From contig NZ_MIKA01000045.1 in the NCBI RefSeq assembly GCF_001730295.1, positions 124,001 through 188,000 on the forward strand: a stretch of DNA of 64,000 bases. The letters are read 5' to 3'. Both the position numbers and the translations under genes were made by a program. This stretch comes from Enterococcus plantarum (lineage in GTDB: Bacteria > Bacillota > Bacilli > Lactobacillales > Enterococcaceae). Below the pieces are notes generated by a model, which had not been told where the DNA came from, did no database searches, and saw only the letters and a program-made list of their open reading frames with translations. Of the stretch, positions 1 through 8,927 are shown in pieces; within the stretch, counting starts at the first letter, position 1, and the number at the start of each line of letters is the position of its first letter.

Positions 1-236
1 TGTTGTTTGGCAAGAACTAAATCATTATCTAGATCATAACCAAAAACCTTTACCTTCCCAGATGTTTTGTTGACAAGCGAGGTGATAATACCGATTGTAG
101 TTGATTTCCCAGCGCCATTTGGTCCTAAAAGTGCGTAAAAATCGCCTTCTTCTACAGTTAAGTCGATACCTTTGAGGGCCTCGACACCACTACCGTAGAT
201 TTTTTTTAGGTCGTTTATTTCTAGTGCATACGTCAT
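1..236 (-). CDS. ABC transporter ATP-binding protein (5' part only)
   Basis: The first 78 residues of an ABC ATPase, cut by the window edge. They begin MTYALEINDLKKIYG and carry a complete Walker A, GPNGAGKST, at about residues 38-46, preceded by the usual A-loop region. The rest (Q-loop, signature, Walker B) lies outside. The start ATG is the base next to the stop of the ArsR-type regulator, so the two genes are almost certainly one transcript with the regulator first. This suggests a regulated exporter, with the permease expected further on, but the substrate cannot be judged. Confidence 0.85.
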   Translation of the reverse strand, partial: MTYALEINDLKKIYGSGVEALKGIDLTVEEGDFYALLGPNGAGKSTTIGIITSLVNKTSGKVKVFGYDLDNDLVLAKQ

Positions 237-563
237 TTAATCAATGTCTCCTTCTAACTCTTTTGTATTTTGGCAAAGACACTCTGAACTGCTGTCAGAA
301 AGTAATTGCACCATAGAGCCCATAAACTCTTTTACAAAGTCTTCTCTTAAACTATAATGATGCCATTGGCTTTGCTTGCTTACAGAGACAATCCCAGCAC
401 TTTCTAACACTTTCATATGATGAGAAAGCGTTGGCTGGGTAAAGTCAAAGTGCTTCAATACGTCACAAGCGCACATACTACTATAAGATAGCAAATCGAT
501 GATTTTCATTCGTTTAGGATCAGCCATAGCTTTGAGTATTAAAGAAATTTTTTCGTAATCCAT
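237..563 (-). CDS. ArsR/SmtB-family winged-helix repressor
   Basis: A 108-residue ArsR-type regulator. The winged helix runs from ADPKRMKIIDLL through the recognition helix QPTLSHHMKVLESAG. The helix-3 region reads MCACDVLKHF, with the Cys pair placed like the ELCVCDL metal/metalloid box of ArsR, and a second Cys pair (CLC) lies near the C-terminus, so thiol metal or metalloid sensing is plausible. I chose ATG 563 over an upstream in-frame codon at 629 because AGGAGG sits just before it and the family begins here. It precedes the ABC ATPase with no gap and probably controls it. The inducer is not known. Confidence 0.85.
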   Translation of the reverse strand: MDYEKISLILKAMADPKRMKIIDLLSYSSMCACDVLKHFDFTQPTLSHHMKVLESAGIVSVSKQSQWHHYSLREDFVKEFMGSMVQLLSDSSSECLCQNTKELEGDID

Positions 564-578
564 ATCGATTCCTCCTGA

Positions 579-598
579 ATATAGATAGATGTCTATGT
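579..598. promoter_or_regulatory. Candidate ArsR-type operator
   Basis: An inverted repeat ATATAGA-N6-TCTATGT (one mismatch) lies just upstream of the regulator's ribosome binding site, where an autoregulatory operator of an ArsR protein would be expected. The symmetry is seen in the sequence; binding is inferred. Confidence 0.45.
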
Positions 599-736
599 TT
601 AATATAGAGGAACACAAATGGAATGTCAAGGTGATTTATTTTTAAAACAAAGTGATGCTACTGAATCTGTTATAATAGAAAGGAATACTAGTAGGACGAA
701 AGAAAAATTGCATTTTAAGAGGAGTAAACGAATACG

Positions 737-1474
737 ATGAGAAATATTAAATTAACGATCGAATATGATGGGACTAGGTATCAGGGCTGGCAAAGACTAG
801 GTGATTCGGATAAAACAATTCAAGGGAAAATCGAAAATATCTTAACACAAATGACGCGGACAAGAATTGAAATCATTGGTTCTGGTCGAACGGATGCTGG
901 AACGCATGCAAGAGGGCAAATTGCGAATTTTAAAACAGATAGTAAAATGGTGCTGTCTGAGATGATTGACTTTCTAAATCGTTATTTGCCACAAGACATT
1001 GTTGTAAAAAAAGCAGAAGAAGTCCCCGAAAGATTTCATGCTCGATATAATGCCAAAGATAAACAATATAGTTACTATGTTTGGAACAATACAATTCCTT
1101 CTGCCTTTGAACGTAATTATAGTTTCCATTATTCTGAAGAACTTAATTTTGAATTAATGAATGAAGCCTGTCGTAAGTTAACTGGGACCCATGATTTTAT
1201 TGGTTTTTCTTCTCTTAAAAAGACGAAAAAATCTACGACTCGGACAATCGATGAATTATCAATCCAAAAAGAAGGGAATCTGATTCATTTTACCTTTGTT
1301 GGGAATGGTTTCTTGCATAAAATGGTTAGAATTCTTATGGGCACGATCTTAGAAATCGGATCTGGCACAATGAAATTAGAGGTTATTGATGAAGTATTTG
1401 AAAGTAAAATCAGGAGTGAAGCTGGAATGACGGTCCCAGCACAAGGCTTGTTTTTAGATGAGGTTTATTATTAA
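737..1474 (+). CDS. truA: tRNA pseudouridine synthase A
   Basis: A 245-residue TruA, which isomerises uridines 38-40 in the anticodon stem-loop of many tRNAs. The catalytic motif GRTDAGTHA is present with the nucleophile Asp at residue 53, and the family markers YDGTRYQGWQ near the N-terminus and GNGFLHKMVR near residue 205 are intact. Length is normal. AGAGGAG precedes the ATG, and a TATAAT hexamer stands at about 671-676. In many Firmicutes truA follows the ECF transporter genes, but here it stands alone between the ArsR-regulated transcript, which runs the other way, and a membrane protein gene. Confidence 0.97.
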   Translation: MRNIKLTIEYDGTRYQGWQRLGDSDKTIQGKIENILTQMTRTRIEIIGSGRTDAGTHARGQIANFKTDSKMVLSEMIDFLNRYLPQDIVVKKAEEVPERFHARYNAKDKQYSYYVWNNTIPSAFERNYSFHYSEELNFELMNEACRKLTGTHDFIGFSSLKKTKKSTTRTIDELSIQKEGNLIHFTFVGNGFLHKMVRILMGTILEIGSGTMKLEVIDEVFESKIRSEAGMTVPAQGLFLDEVYY

Positions 1475-1665
1475 GTGTGTTTAGTAAAATCATCGTAAAG
1501 CAATACTTGATTGTTAACGCAAATACTTAGAGAGATAGTATTCTGTGTTTAAAGTTGTCGTTAGCACCAGGTTAAAATGACATGTGGGAAGTAAGTACAG
1601 CGATAAAAAATATTTTCACTATTTTATGAACAAAAAACAGTGAAGAAAGGTCTGGTAATTATAAC

Positions 1666-1712
1666 AAAAAGTATTAGGCGCGCAAGTTTTACCTGGGCGC
1701 CTAATACTTTTT
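1666..1712. terminator. Perfect 16-bp hairpin, intrinsic terminator
   Basis: Arms 1666-1681 and 1697-1712 are perfectly complementary with A5 and T5 ends and a 15-nt loop, so it can act on either strand. It lies about 190 bp after truA. The rest of the 414-bp gap holds only a 10-bp inverted repeat (1754-1763 / 1774-1783) and the promoter below. Confidence 0.7.
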
Positions 1713-1822
1713 ATTTGAACGATAAATCGATCATTTTCTTGTGAAAAACGAACTGAGAAAATCTTGAAAATCTGATTTTCTCAAGAAAATGCGGATATTT
1801 GTGATTTACTTGTGTATTTTTA

Positions 1823-1831
1823 TGCTATACT
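1823..1831 (+). promoter_or_regulatory. Extended -10 promoter for the LTA-synthase-like gene
   Basis: TGCTATACT fits the extended -10 form (TGnTATAAT) about 58 bp before the start codon. No good -35 hexamer is seen at 17 bp. A 10-bp inverted repeat lies about 40 bp upstream. Confidence 0.45.
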
Positions 1832-1888
1832 AGCGAATGTACGAAATAAATTAGGAGTTAGATTTAATTAGTAAAGGGAGATTTTGTA

Positions 1889-4888
1889 GTGAAAGAAAAG
1901 TCATTAAGGCTAAATTATATTCCAATAATTGTAGCCTGTCTGTTCATGGTGATTCAAAGGGTGTTGCAATCTGCAACGGTTGTTCCAGAGTATGGTAGTT
2001 ATGCAAGTCGGTTTTATATTTATCAGACGATAAATACAATTGTGATGGTCGGAGTAAATATTTTTCCGATCTATCTAGGATTCAATTCGAGTAAAATGAA
2101 GGACAAGAAAGTTTTAAAAAACATTAGTAGTTATTATTTGATGTACGTTGCTACGTCTTTATTAGTAAATATTTTTTTCTATGTTACTAAAAAGTCGTTG
2201 AACGTGAAAGACTATTGGTCGATTTTCTTTCCAATCAGCCAAAACCATTATAGTTATGCGGTTTCTTGTGTATTGGCTTTGTTATGTTTACCGAAGATCG
2301 TTCGTTGGTGGGATGACAATTCTGATCAGCAAATAAAAAGTGGGTTGCTGCTCACTTCATCAATGTTTGTATTGTTACCAACCTTGTTTAGTAAAGACAT
2401 TTGGTCTGCTCAAGGTGGGAAAAATGTTGTATGGATCTTTTATTTGCTTTTTGTAGGATATGCCTTAAAAAGGTTAAACTTAGTTCAAAAAGTACGCTTG
2501 CCTATTCTGCATTTATTGTTTAGTGGAGTCTTGTTAATCAGTTCCATTTTTGTTATGACCAAGATTTCCATGTTTATGCGCGGAGATGCATCAACAGCGC
2601 TTCGTTTTTGTGTGCCGTTTTCCGTTCTAGGGATGTACTATACCCTAAGTTTATTTGCTACTTTGCAAAGTAGGAAAAGACTTAAACTAAATGTACCCGT
2701 TTCAATAATTGCAACGACGTTAATAAGTACACAAGTCGCAATTAATTCGCCTGTAGCCACCTATTTCATCGGAACATTTTATAGAAAACCTTATGAAAAA
2801 TCAGGTGCTCTATGGTTTAAAGCAATCATCCTCTCGTCAGTCCTATGGCTAGGTGCAGCCGTTTTGTGTACAATCATTAATTTCTTGTTTCAAAAAACAC
2901 CCGTGTTTAAATGGTTGGAAAAATTAGTGAGGGTTGAATCAGTTGATGAAGTGAAGAATAAGGTATTAGCAGTGTCTAAATGGCTCTCTCAAAAACGCCG
3001 ACTGGTGTTAACCGCTGCATTCTTTTATGGTTTTACAATTGTCCAGATGTTTTTGATTTCTGAATCTAAAATAAAGGTAAGTGTAGCAGATACTGTTAAT
3101 TCATATGCTTTTATTTTACTGAAGAGACAAGCACCCATCGTGTTGAATGTTTTGATAATCATGATGTTTTTCCTGTTGTTATTTGTTCTTACGAATAAAT
3201 TTTGGCACTCGTTTGTCCTGACATTGATGATTGATTTATTGATTACTATTTCCAATTATCTTAAGATGTCATTACGTGAAGAGCCTGTATTACCAGCAGA
3301 TCTAAAAATGTTGACTGGGATCAAAGAAATTCTTGATATGGTCAATCCATTTGTGATTCTTATCGGGGTGATCGTTGTCTTCGTATTAGCTGTGTCCAGT
3401 TATTTATTAGAACGAAGAGCACGACAGTTATACGATTTAAAACCAAATGGGAAAAAAAGAATCACTGTGATGATAGTTATACTCGTCTTTTTTTCAAGTC
3501 TATTTTTCGTCAACCATAAAAATTCACCATCTTATTTAATGTTTAACTTTTTTAGAGTGAATCGTTATTTTTATAATCAGAAATTAGGTGCTCAAATCAA
3601 TGGACCTATCGTTCAGTTTTTGAATAATATCGATATTACGATTATGGATAAGCCAGCAGGGTATTCGGAAACAGCAATCCAAAAAATTATGGAAAAGTAC
3701 GATAAAGAAGCGAATGAGATTAATAGTAACCGGTTAGAATGGGCTGAGAATGAAACATTTGTCTTCAACCTAAGTGAAAGTTTTAGTGATCCAAAGCGAG
3801 TGCCTAATCTGACGATAGAGAATGATCCGATACCGTATATTCGTCAAACAATGAAGAAAAATACGAGCGGCTGGATGTTGTCAAATGGATACGGCGGTGG
3901 AACAGCCAATATGGAATGGAGTTCATTAACAAGTTTGGACATTAGTAATCTTTCTCCAACCTTACCAACGCCATATACTCAATTGGTGGAAAAACAGCAG
4001 ATTTCTCCTAATATAACAAATCTATTTGATGAGAGTATCGCTATCCATCCATATGCTGCGAGTCTTTACAATCGGAAAAATGTATTCAATAAGTTTGGCT
4101 TTGATAAATTTTATTACGTAGATGGTCCGGATAAACTGACTTATGAAGACAAAATCGATGATCATATTTATATTTCTGATGCGTCAGCGTATAAAGAGAC
4201 CTTGGAAAAAATCAATGATAATTTTGATAAAACTCAATTTATCCAATTATCTACGATGCAAAATCATATGCCGTATAAAGAAAATTTCTACCATGAAAAT
4301 AATTATTCGTTTAGCGGCACAGCTGTGGTGAAAGATCGACAACAAGAACTAAGCACTTTTATGCAAGGTATTCATTATACTGATGAAGCAGTGGAAGAGT
4401 TTATAAAAGAGTTGGATAAGATTGAAAAACCGATTACCTTTGTCTTTTATGGTGACCATCTACCTTCGATTTATAGTGGTAATAATATGAGCAAGTATGG
4501 TTTAGTTCAGCACGAGACAGATTATTTTATTTATAGTAATCGCTATAGTCGAGAACGAAGTAAAAAGGTAAATAAAAAAATTGTTTCTCCATACAATTTC
4601 CCGGCGCTAGCATTACAACAAGCAAATGTTAAAATAACGCCATTTTATGCATTAATGACAAGAGTTACAAATGATATTTTAGCATCCACAACGGATCCTT
4701 CAGCTAGTATATCGAATAATTATAATGGACAAAAAATCTTTGTTACTAATAAAAATGAGTCAATCACAGAAGATAAATTAACAAACAAACAAAAAGAACT
4801 ATTGCAAGATTATCGCTTGCTCCAATATGATTTAACTGCTGGTGAAGAGTATGCATCTGAATGGGCAATGCAATCATGGAATGAATAA
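1889..4888 (+). CDS. Acyltransferase-like / LTA-synthase-like sulfatase fusion membrane protein
   Basis: A 999-residue polytopic protein. The first ~340 residues form about ten membrane segments that resemble membrane acyltransferase-3 proteins (for example FPISQNHYSYAV and SPVATYFIG), although I do not see a convincing catalytic His. A second membrane block (~370-560) is followed by an extracellular alkaline-phosphatase-fold domain (~620-940) of the LTA synthase type: GGGTANMEW with the nucleophile Thr at residue 672, HPYAASLYNR, and FYGDH with Asp856-His857. Such enzymes move glycerol- or ethanolamine-phosphate from lipids to surface glycans. The reading frame is continuous with no sign of error at the junction. 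The exact acceptor is unknown. Confidence 0.8.
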   Translation: MKEKSLRLNYIPIIVACLFMVIQRVLQSATVVPEYGSYASRFYIYQTINTIVMVGVNIFPIYLGFNSSKMKDKKVLKNISSYYLMYVATSLLVNIFFYVTKKSLNVKDYWSIFFPISQNHYSYAVSCVLALLCLPKIVRWWDDNSDQQIKSGLLLTSSMFVLLPTLFSKDIWSAQGGKNVVWIFYLLFVGYALKRLNLVQKVRLPILHLLFSGVLLISSIFVMTKISMFMRGDASTALRFCVPFSVLGMYYTLSLFATLQSRKRLKLNVPVSIIATTLISTQVAINSPVATYFIGTFYRKPYEKSGALWFKAIILSSVLWLGAAVLCTIINFLFQKTPVFKWLEKLVRVESVDEVKNKVLAVSKWLSQKRRLVLTAAFFYGFTIVQMFLISESKIKVSVADTVNSYAFILLKRQAPIVLNVLIIMMFFLLLFVLTNKFWHSFVLTLMIDLLITISNYLKMSLREEPVLPADLKMLTGIKEILDMVNPFVILIGVIVVFVLAVSSYLLERRARQLYDLKPNGKKRITVMIVILVFFSSLFFVNHKNSPSYLMFNFFRVNRYFYNQKLGAQINGPIVQFLNNIDITIMDKPAGYSETAIQKIMEKYDKEANEINSNRLEWAENETFVFNLSESFSDPKRVPNLTIENDPIPYIRQTMKKNTSGWMLSNGYGGGTANMEWSSLTSLDISNLSPTLPTPYTQLVEKQQISPNITNLFDESIAIHPYAASLYNRKNVFNKFGFDKFYYVDGPDKLTYEDKIDDHIYISDASAYKETLEKINDNFDKTQFIQLSTMQNHMPYKENFYHENNYSFSGTAVVKDRQQELSTFMQGIHYTDEAVEEFIKELDKIEKPITFVFYGDHLPSIYSGNNMSKYGLVQHETDYFIYSNRYSRERSKKVNKKIVSPYNFPALALQQANVKITPFYALMTRVTNDILASTTDPSASISNNYNGQKIFVTNKNESITEDKLTNKQKELLQDYRLLQYDLTAGEEYASEWAMQSWNE

Positions 4889-4954
4889 AAACTTCTTAAC
4901 TAAATCTGATAAGCGCTGAGATAAAGGCTTAAATAACTATGAGCGATTTCAGAA

Positions 4955-5011
4955 AAAAGAAGCCCTAATAATAAGACGAGGTAATACTTGTCCTTTTATT
5001 GGGGCTTTTTT
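4955..5011 (+). terminator. Intrinsic terminator after the LTA-synthase-like gene
   Basis: GAAGCCCTAATAATAAG and CTTTTATTGGGGCTTTTTT form an imperfect hairpin ending in a T-run about 70 bp after the stop codon. Confidence 0.65.
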
Positions 5012-5052
5012 AGGTTATAGTGACTATTATCCATCCTTCAATACTACAGGAC

Positions 5053-5278
5053 TCAGACTCGTAATCGTTTTAGTTTCATCTCTAATAAATTGGTATCTTC
5101 AAAAGTAGCAGGATATTGAAATCAGGCGCTAAACGATAGTTGAAGTTTACCACGGTGAATCGTTGGGTTTTTAAATACATCATATAAAACGATACAGTTC
5201 CTTTCTCCATAAAAGTATCACGCTTTTCAGCATTTCACGCATTTGGATACGCAGTGCTAGAATATCACTAGTTAACAT
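5053..5278 (-). pseudogene. Frameshifted alpha/beta-hydrolase (esterase) remnant
   Basis: On the minus strand AGGAGG and ATG at 5278 open a 32-codon frame, then the coding signal changes frame twice. The second piece reads EKGTVSFYMMYL and VVNFNYRLAPDF, which matches the conserved (V/I)NFNYRLAPE segment of HSL-type esterases. The third reads FEDTNLLEMKLK, the next conserved block (LEDTN). The oxyanion HGGG and the Ser-Asp-His triad are absent, so this is a decayed internal fragment. It is the main content of the 612-bp gap; a degenerate A/T-rich stretch follows up to 5500. Confidence 0.6.
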
Positions 5279-5451
5279 AGTAGTTTCCTCCTAATAGATG
5301 GTTGATTTAATGAGTGGCTGCCTATTTTTTTGTGTTCATATATACCATTTGTGAAAACATTCGCTAACAGAGGGCTAAAATGAAAGGCAAAAGAAACACC
5401 ATTTTTTTTCGAACTAAAGAATAAATTTTATTAAATTACCTCATAATTGCG

Positions 5452-5457
5452 TATAAT
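5452..5457 (+). promoter_or_regulatory. -10 hexamer upstream of the DUF998 gene
   Basis: A TATAAT within GCGTATAATTAG lies about 45 bp before the start codon. No clear -35 is visible. Confidence 0.35.
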
Positions 5458-5500
5458 TAGAATGACTAAACAGATAGAAAAATAAACTAGGAGGATCACA

Positions 5501-6157
5501 ATGAACGGGTTAAAAAAATATGGCAATTACTTTTTATTATTCGGTGCAATAAGCGATTTTTTAACGCCTTACATTCTGGGGATTTTTTACCCAAATATGA
5601 ACCAAAAGACTATGGTAATTAGTGTGTTTGGTGATATTGACAGCCCCGTCAGACAAGAATTTTTGATTTGGTCTGTAGTGTCTGGCTTATTATTCGTTTT
5701 GGCAATTCCATCAGTGTACCAAACATTTAAGAGCACCTCGCGAGAATTAGCCAGTTTGCTGGCGTTAGCAATCGGTTTTTATGGAGTTGGAGATTGTATT
5801 TTTACTGGCTTATTCAGCATTGATACTGAGCAAGCAAATTGGAATTTATCTACTTGGATCCATAATATTGGCTCTGGTTTAGGGTATATTGGCTTCCTTC
5901 TTTTTCCACTTTTTTTATATTTACTGTATCAAAAAAGAGAGGAAAAAAGGGAAAGTGGTGTTTATTTGATGTTGTTTTTAGTTAGTATTGTTTTTGCAAG
6001 TATATATGGTTTGGCACGAATTCCTACAATCAATCAGTTGCCTGTATTGAATCAGATTGGTCTTTGTCAGAGAGTGAGTTTTCTGTTTAATTACTTGCCA
6101 ATCATCATCTTTGCACGAAACCAAATCAAAAAAAGGAAATGTAACACAAAGAATTAA
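5501..6157 (+). CDS. DUF998-type membrane protein
   Basis: A 218-residue protein with about six hydrophobic helices and the DUF998 pattern: an N-terminal GNYFLLFGAISDFLTPYILG helix, a central GFYGVGDCIFTGLFS loop, and a WIHNIGSGLGYIGF segment. Members are integral membrane proteins of unknown function. AGGAGG stands at ideal spacing before the ATG. The gene is alone, with its own -10 hexamer and a terminator at 6250. No catalytic residues are evident. I infer only membrane location. Confidence 0.75.
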   Translation: MNGLKKYGNYFLLFGAISDFLTPYILGIFYPNMNQKTMVISVFGDIDSPVRQEFLIWSVVSGLLFVLAIPSVYQTFKSTSRELASLLALAIGFYGVGDCIFTGLFSIDTEQANWNLSTWIHNIGSGLGYIGFLLFPLFLYLLYQKREEKRESGVYLMLFLVSIVFASIYGLARIPTINQLPVLNQIGLCQRVSFLFNYLPIIIFARNQIKKRKCNTKN

Positions 6158-6249
6158 ATTGGAAAACCTTGGCTATTCTCTTGATTCTATTTAGCTACCT
6201 TTAGAATAAAAGTGATGAATAGAATACGAATTACAAAGATCAAATACTG

Positions 6250-6285
6250 GGAGTCATGGAGGGAGGAGCTCTGTGATTCCTTTTT
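6250..6285 (+). terminator. Intrinsic terminator after the DUF998 gene
   Basis: A 12-bp stem (6250-6261 / 6269-6280, three G-U pairs) is followed by T5. The rest of the 6158-6570 gap shows no coding signal. Confidence 0.5.
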
Positions 6286-6570
6286 GATTACCAAAGAAAA
6301 TCTCACACATAAAAATTGGACTAAATTATTTACAATTTGTATGGTAATTTATGTCGATGAGTGGTAAACTATTATTTGTGAATGAGTTAATAATAATCAA
6401 TACCAAAAGTTAGTAGTGAGTTTTGATTCATACGCCTAGATTGCTAAAGATTGACGAGTTTTTAGGGAACGCTAACATTTAATTGGAAAGAGCCCCTCAA
6501 TTAGATATAGCTATTTTTCAGTCGAAGCTAAATAAGCCCATTACACTTTTATAATTAGGAGGAATTAAAG

Positions 6571-7476
6571 ATGTTGGAAAAAGTGTCAGATAGTAGAAGA
6601 ATTGCAATTGTTATCGCCATATTTGTGGTTTTACTAGGGATTGGTAGCTTTGGCGACTTAGCTATCTCAAATGCAGTGATGAGTCAAAATTCATATATTG
6701 CAACGTTTTTACAAAATTATGCTTGTTTTCCTGTAGGTGTCGTGATCATGATGAGTGGGGAAATTATCATGCAGTATGCGGTTCGATCGAGTCAACCTGC
6801 AATTGCAAAATTATTGATTGGTGCGGCAGGAACGGCTCTTTCTCTCTATGGAATATGGTATTATTTAAAATTTGCTATCCAATATACATTATCTTCAATT
6901 CAAAATTTAGAACACAATCGTCCAATCGGTCAAGCGAATAATGATGGAGGAATCAATCCCACACTTTCCACAGGAATCAATATCATTATTTGTTTCGTTG
7001 TTTTTGCTATAGCAACACTAATTGTTCAAAAATGGTTAAGTCATAAATCAGCGGAAGAATTTGATCGATTGATGCGTGTGGCTATTTTAGGGATTGCAGT
7101 GGCGTTTGTTTATCTAATGTGTGTAGAAGAAATCAAAATTTTATGGGGTCGTGTTCGTCCGTATGAGCTAAACGGTGTTCAAGATAATTTTACACCATGG
7201 TACAAAATGAATGGTCCGACTGGACACAAGTCATTTCCTTCAGGGCATTCTTGCGAAAGTATGTTTGCTATATTTTTCCCTTTATATGCTAGCAAAAAAA
7301 ATACTAAATTACGTAAGAGATTATTGATTTTTGGTGTGACTTGGGGTGCTATTACTGCAATCAGCAGAGTATTGTTAGGTTGTCATTTCTTTAGTGATGC
7401 AACGATGGGAGCTTTCATTATTATTTTTCTTGTCTTTGTTGGAACAAGATGTGCAAAATTAAAGCTTGTAAATTAA
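6571..7476 (+). CDS. PAP2-family lipid phosphatase, copy 1
   Basis: A 301-residue membrane phosphatase of the PAP2 superfamily. The three-part active site is complete: KILWGRVRPYE, then FPSGHSCES, then SRVLLGCHFFSD, with the catalytic His in SGH and in GCHF. Six membrane helices are expected, with the active site facing outside. Such enzymes dephosphorylate undecaprenyl pyrophosphate, phosphatidate or PGP. A long periplasmic-type loop (NRPIGQANNDGG) between helices 3 and 4 is shared with the next gene, so the two are paralogues. A good AGGAGG precedes the ATG. The substrate is not determinable. Confidence 0.88.
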   Translation: MLEKVSDSRRIAIVIAIFVVLLGIGSFGDLAISNAVMSQNSYIATFLQNYACFPVGVVIMMSGEIIMQYAVRSSQPAIAKLLIGAAGTALSLYGIWYYLKFAIQYTLSSIQNLEHNRPIGQANNDGGINPTLSTGINIIICFVVFAIATLIVQKWLSHKSAEEFDRLMRVAILGIAVAFVYLMCVEEIKILWGRVRPYELNGVQDNFTPWYKMNGPTGHKSFPSGHSCESMFAIFFPLYASKKNTKLRKRLLIFGVTWGAITAISRVLLGCHFFSDATMGAFIIIFLVFVGTRCAKLKLVN

Positions 7477-7487
7477 AAAAAAGTTAA

Positions 7488-7557
7488 AAACTGAGGTTGG
7501 AACAGAAGTGTTTATTTCCCAAGGAGTTGCTTCTGCTCCCATCCTCAGTTTTTTTAG
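7488..7557 (+). terminator. Repeat-derived terminator
   Basis: AAAACTGAGG ... CCTCAGTTTTTTT forms the outer stem. The inside (GGTTGGAACAGAAG ... CTTCTGCTCCCATCC) is a short diverged copy of the dispersed intergenic repeat seen elsewhere in the window. Confidence 0.65.
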
Positions 7558-7744
7558 TTGTTGTGCTCTATATAAATATAGGATAAAAGTATTTGCCATA
7601 AAACAATGAATGTAGCGGTGATTTTTTTATTTTAGCACTAATTTTCATCTAAAACTTTACTCAATCTTAACGAAATCTATACGAAGATCATACTAGAACG
7701 CAACAAATCTCTTTTACAATTTAGGTTAGAGAGGAGGTTCATAA

Positions 7745-8665
7745 ATGAACTTTATAAAAGAAAAAAGAGAACTTGTTACACTTGTAAGTTTAGGGATTTT
7801 GTTGTTGATAGGTGGGATAGGTGATAAGCAAATCAGTCAAGGAATCATGAATCAAGAATCGTTGTTTGGGACTTTTTTCCAAAATTATGGATTGATTTTT
7901 CCAGGTATCATTCTGTTTATGGCAACTCAAATTTTTATCTATTATGCAAAAAAGAGTGATTTACCAGCCTTCGATAAAGGGAGTATCTATGTTATTGCTA
8001 TTATTGCTGGTTTCTACCAAATTTGGCAAATGGTTAAAATTATGCTTTTTTATACCGTTAATTCACTGAATAATCACCAAGCGAATCAACCGATTGGGGC
8101 AGCTAACAATGATGGCGGTGGATCAATGAGTTATCCAAATTGGTTCTTTCCAGTACTCGTGATTCTTTCATTCGTTCTCTTTGTGGCAGGGTGTCTGCTC
8201 TGTAAACGATGGCTAAAAGGAAAAAATCAACTGGAGCTAAATCGATTGCTCTTGGTTGGCCTAGGCGCAATCGTTGCTGTATATACGGCTAACACGATAG
8301 TGGACGCAATGAAAAATCTTTGGGGCCGATTTCGACCGTACGAACTGCAAAGTAATTGGAATAATTTTACGAATTGGTGGAGTATTAATGGCGGAAATGG
8401 CCATAAGTCATTTCCATCAGGACATTCAGAGCAAGCTTGGTTAGCCTTATATCTACCTTTGTTCGTTGCTCCTTCTAATAAGAAGAAACGTTGGAATATT
8501 GTACTTTTGACAAGTCTATTTGGTTGTCTTGTGGCTTGGTCTAGGGTACGGATCGGAGCGCATTTTCTAAGTGATGTCGCTGTCGGTTCTGTGATTGCTA
8601 TCATCGTGGTATACGTGGTTGCTCGTCTGTTGAATCAGCGTTTAGATGGAGAGGATTTGTCATAA
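7745..8665 (+). CDS. PAP2-family lipid phosphatase, copy 2
   Basis: A 306-residue paralogue of the preceding gene with the same layout: an N-terminal helix, the loop NQPIGAANNDGGG, then KNLWGRFRPYELQ, FPSGHSEQ and SRVRIGAHFLSD, so all catalytic residues are kept. GAGAGGAGG precedes the ATG. The roughly 270-bp gap after copy 1, with a terminator in it, suggests separate transcripts despite the tandem arrangement. Sequence divergence is substantial outside the motifs, so the duplication is old or the two have different substrates. Confidence 0.88.
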   Translation: MNFIKEKRELVTLVSLGILLLIGGIGDKQISQGIMNQESLFGTFFQNYGLIFPGIILFMATQIFIYYAKKSDLPAFDKGSIYVIAIIAGFYQIWQMVKIMLFYTVNSLNNHQANQPIGAANNDGGGSMSYPNWFFPVLVILSFVLFVAGCLLCKRWLKGKNQLELNRLLLVGLGAIVAVYTANTIVDAMKNLWGRFRPYELQSNWNNFTNWWSINGGNGHKSFPSGHSEQAWLALYLPLFVAPSNKKKRWNIVLLTSLFGCLVAWSRVRIGAHFLSDVAVGSVIAIIVVYVVARLLNQRLDGEDLS

Positions 8666-8732
8666 TTATTTCGTTGTTTCAGGTAATTTCCGAAAGTCTT
8701 GCTTCTGCTCCTACCGTTTATTCGGATTTCTT

Positions 8733-8778
8733 GAGGTTGAGATATGACTCGTAGAGTTATGCCTTAGCCTCATTTTTT
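8733..8778 (+). terminator. Strong intrinsic terminator after PAP2 copy 2
   Basis: Left arm 8733-8750 and right arm 8754-8771 pair over 18 positions with one mismatch and several G-U pairs, closed by a 3-nt loop and followed by T6. Just before it (8689-8730) is a fragment of the dispersed repeat (GCTTCTGCTCCTACCG). Confidence 0.7.
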
Positions 8779-8927
8779 ACGTATATTAGAATAGTATGGA
8801 TTAAGGCAAGATTTTAGTCTTTGTATTTACTTATCTAGCTGTTTATTATATGATTGAACACGTTGTTTAAGTAATGCAGTGCATTTTTATGAATTATTTA
8901 TTATTCAGATTTTTAGGAGGATATCAG

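Noticed and set aside
1754-1783. 10-bp inverted repeat before the LTA-like gene as an operator
   Set aside because: The symmetry TGAGAAAATC / GATTTTCTCA is real, but it is A/T-rich and no regulator is near, so no role was assigned.
8780-8927. Purine riboswitch upstream of the NCS2 permease
   Set aside because: No purine aptamer core could be seen; the stretch is A/T-rich without the conserved loops.
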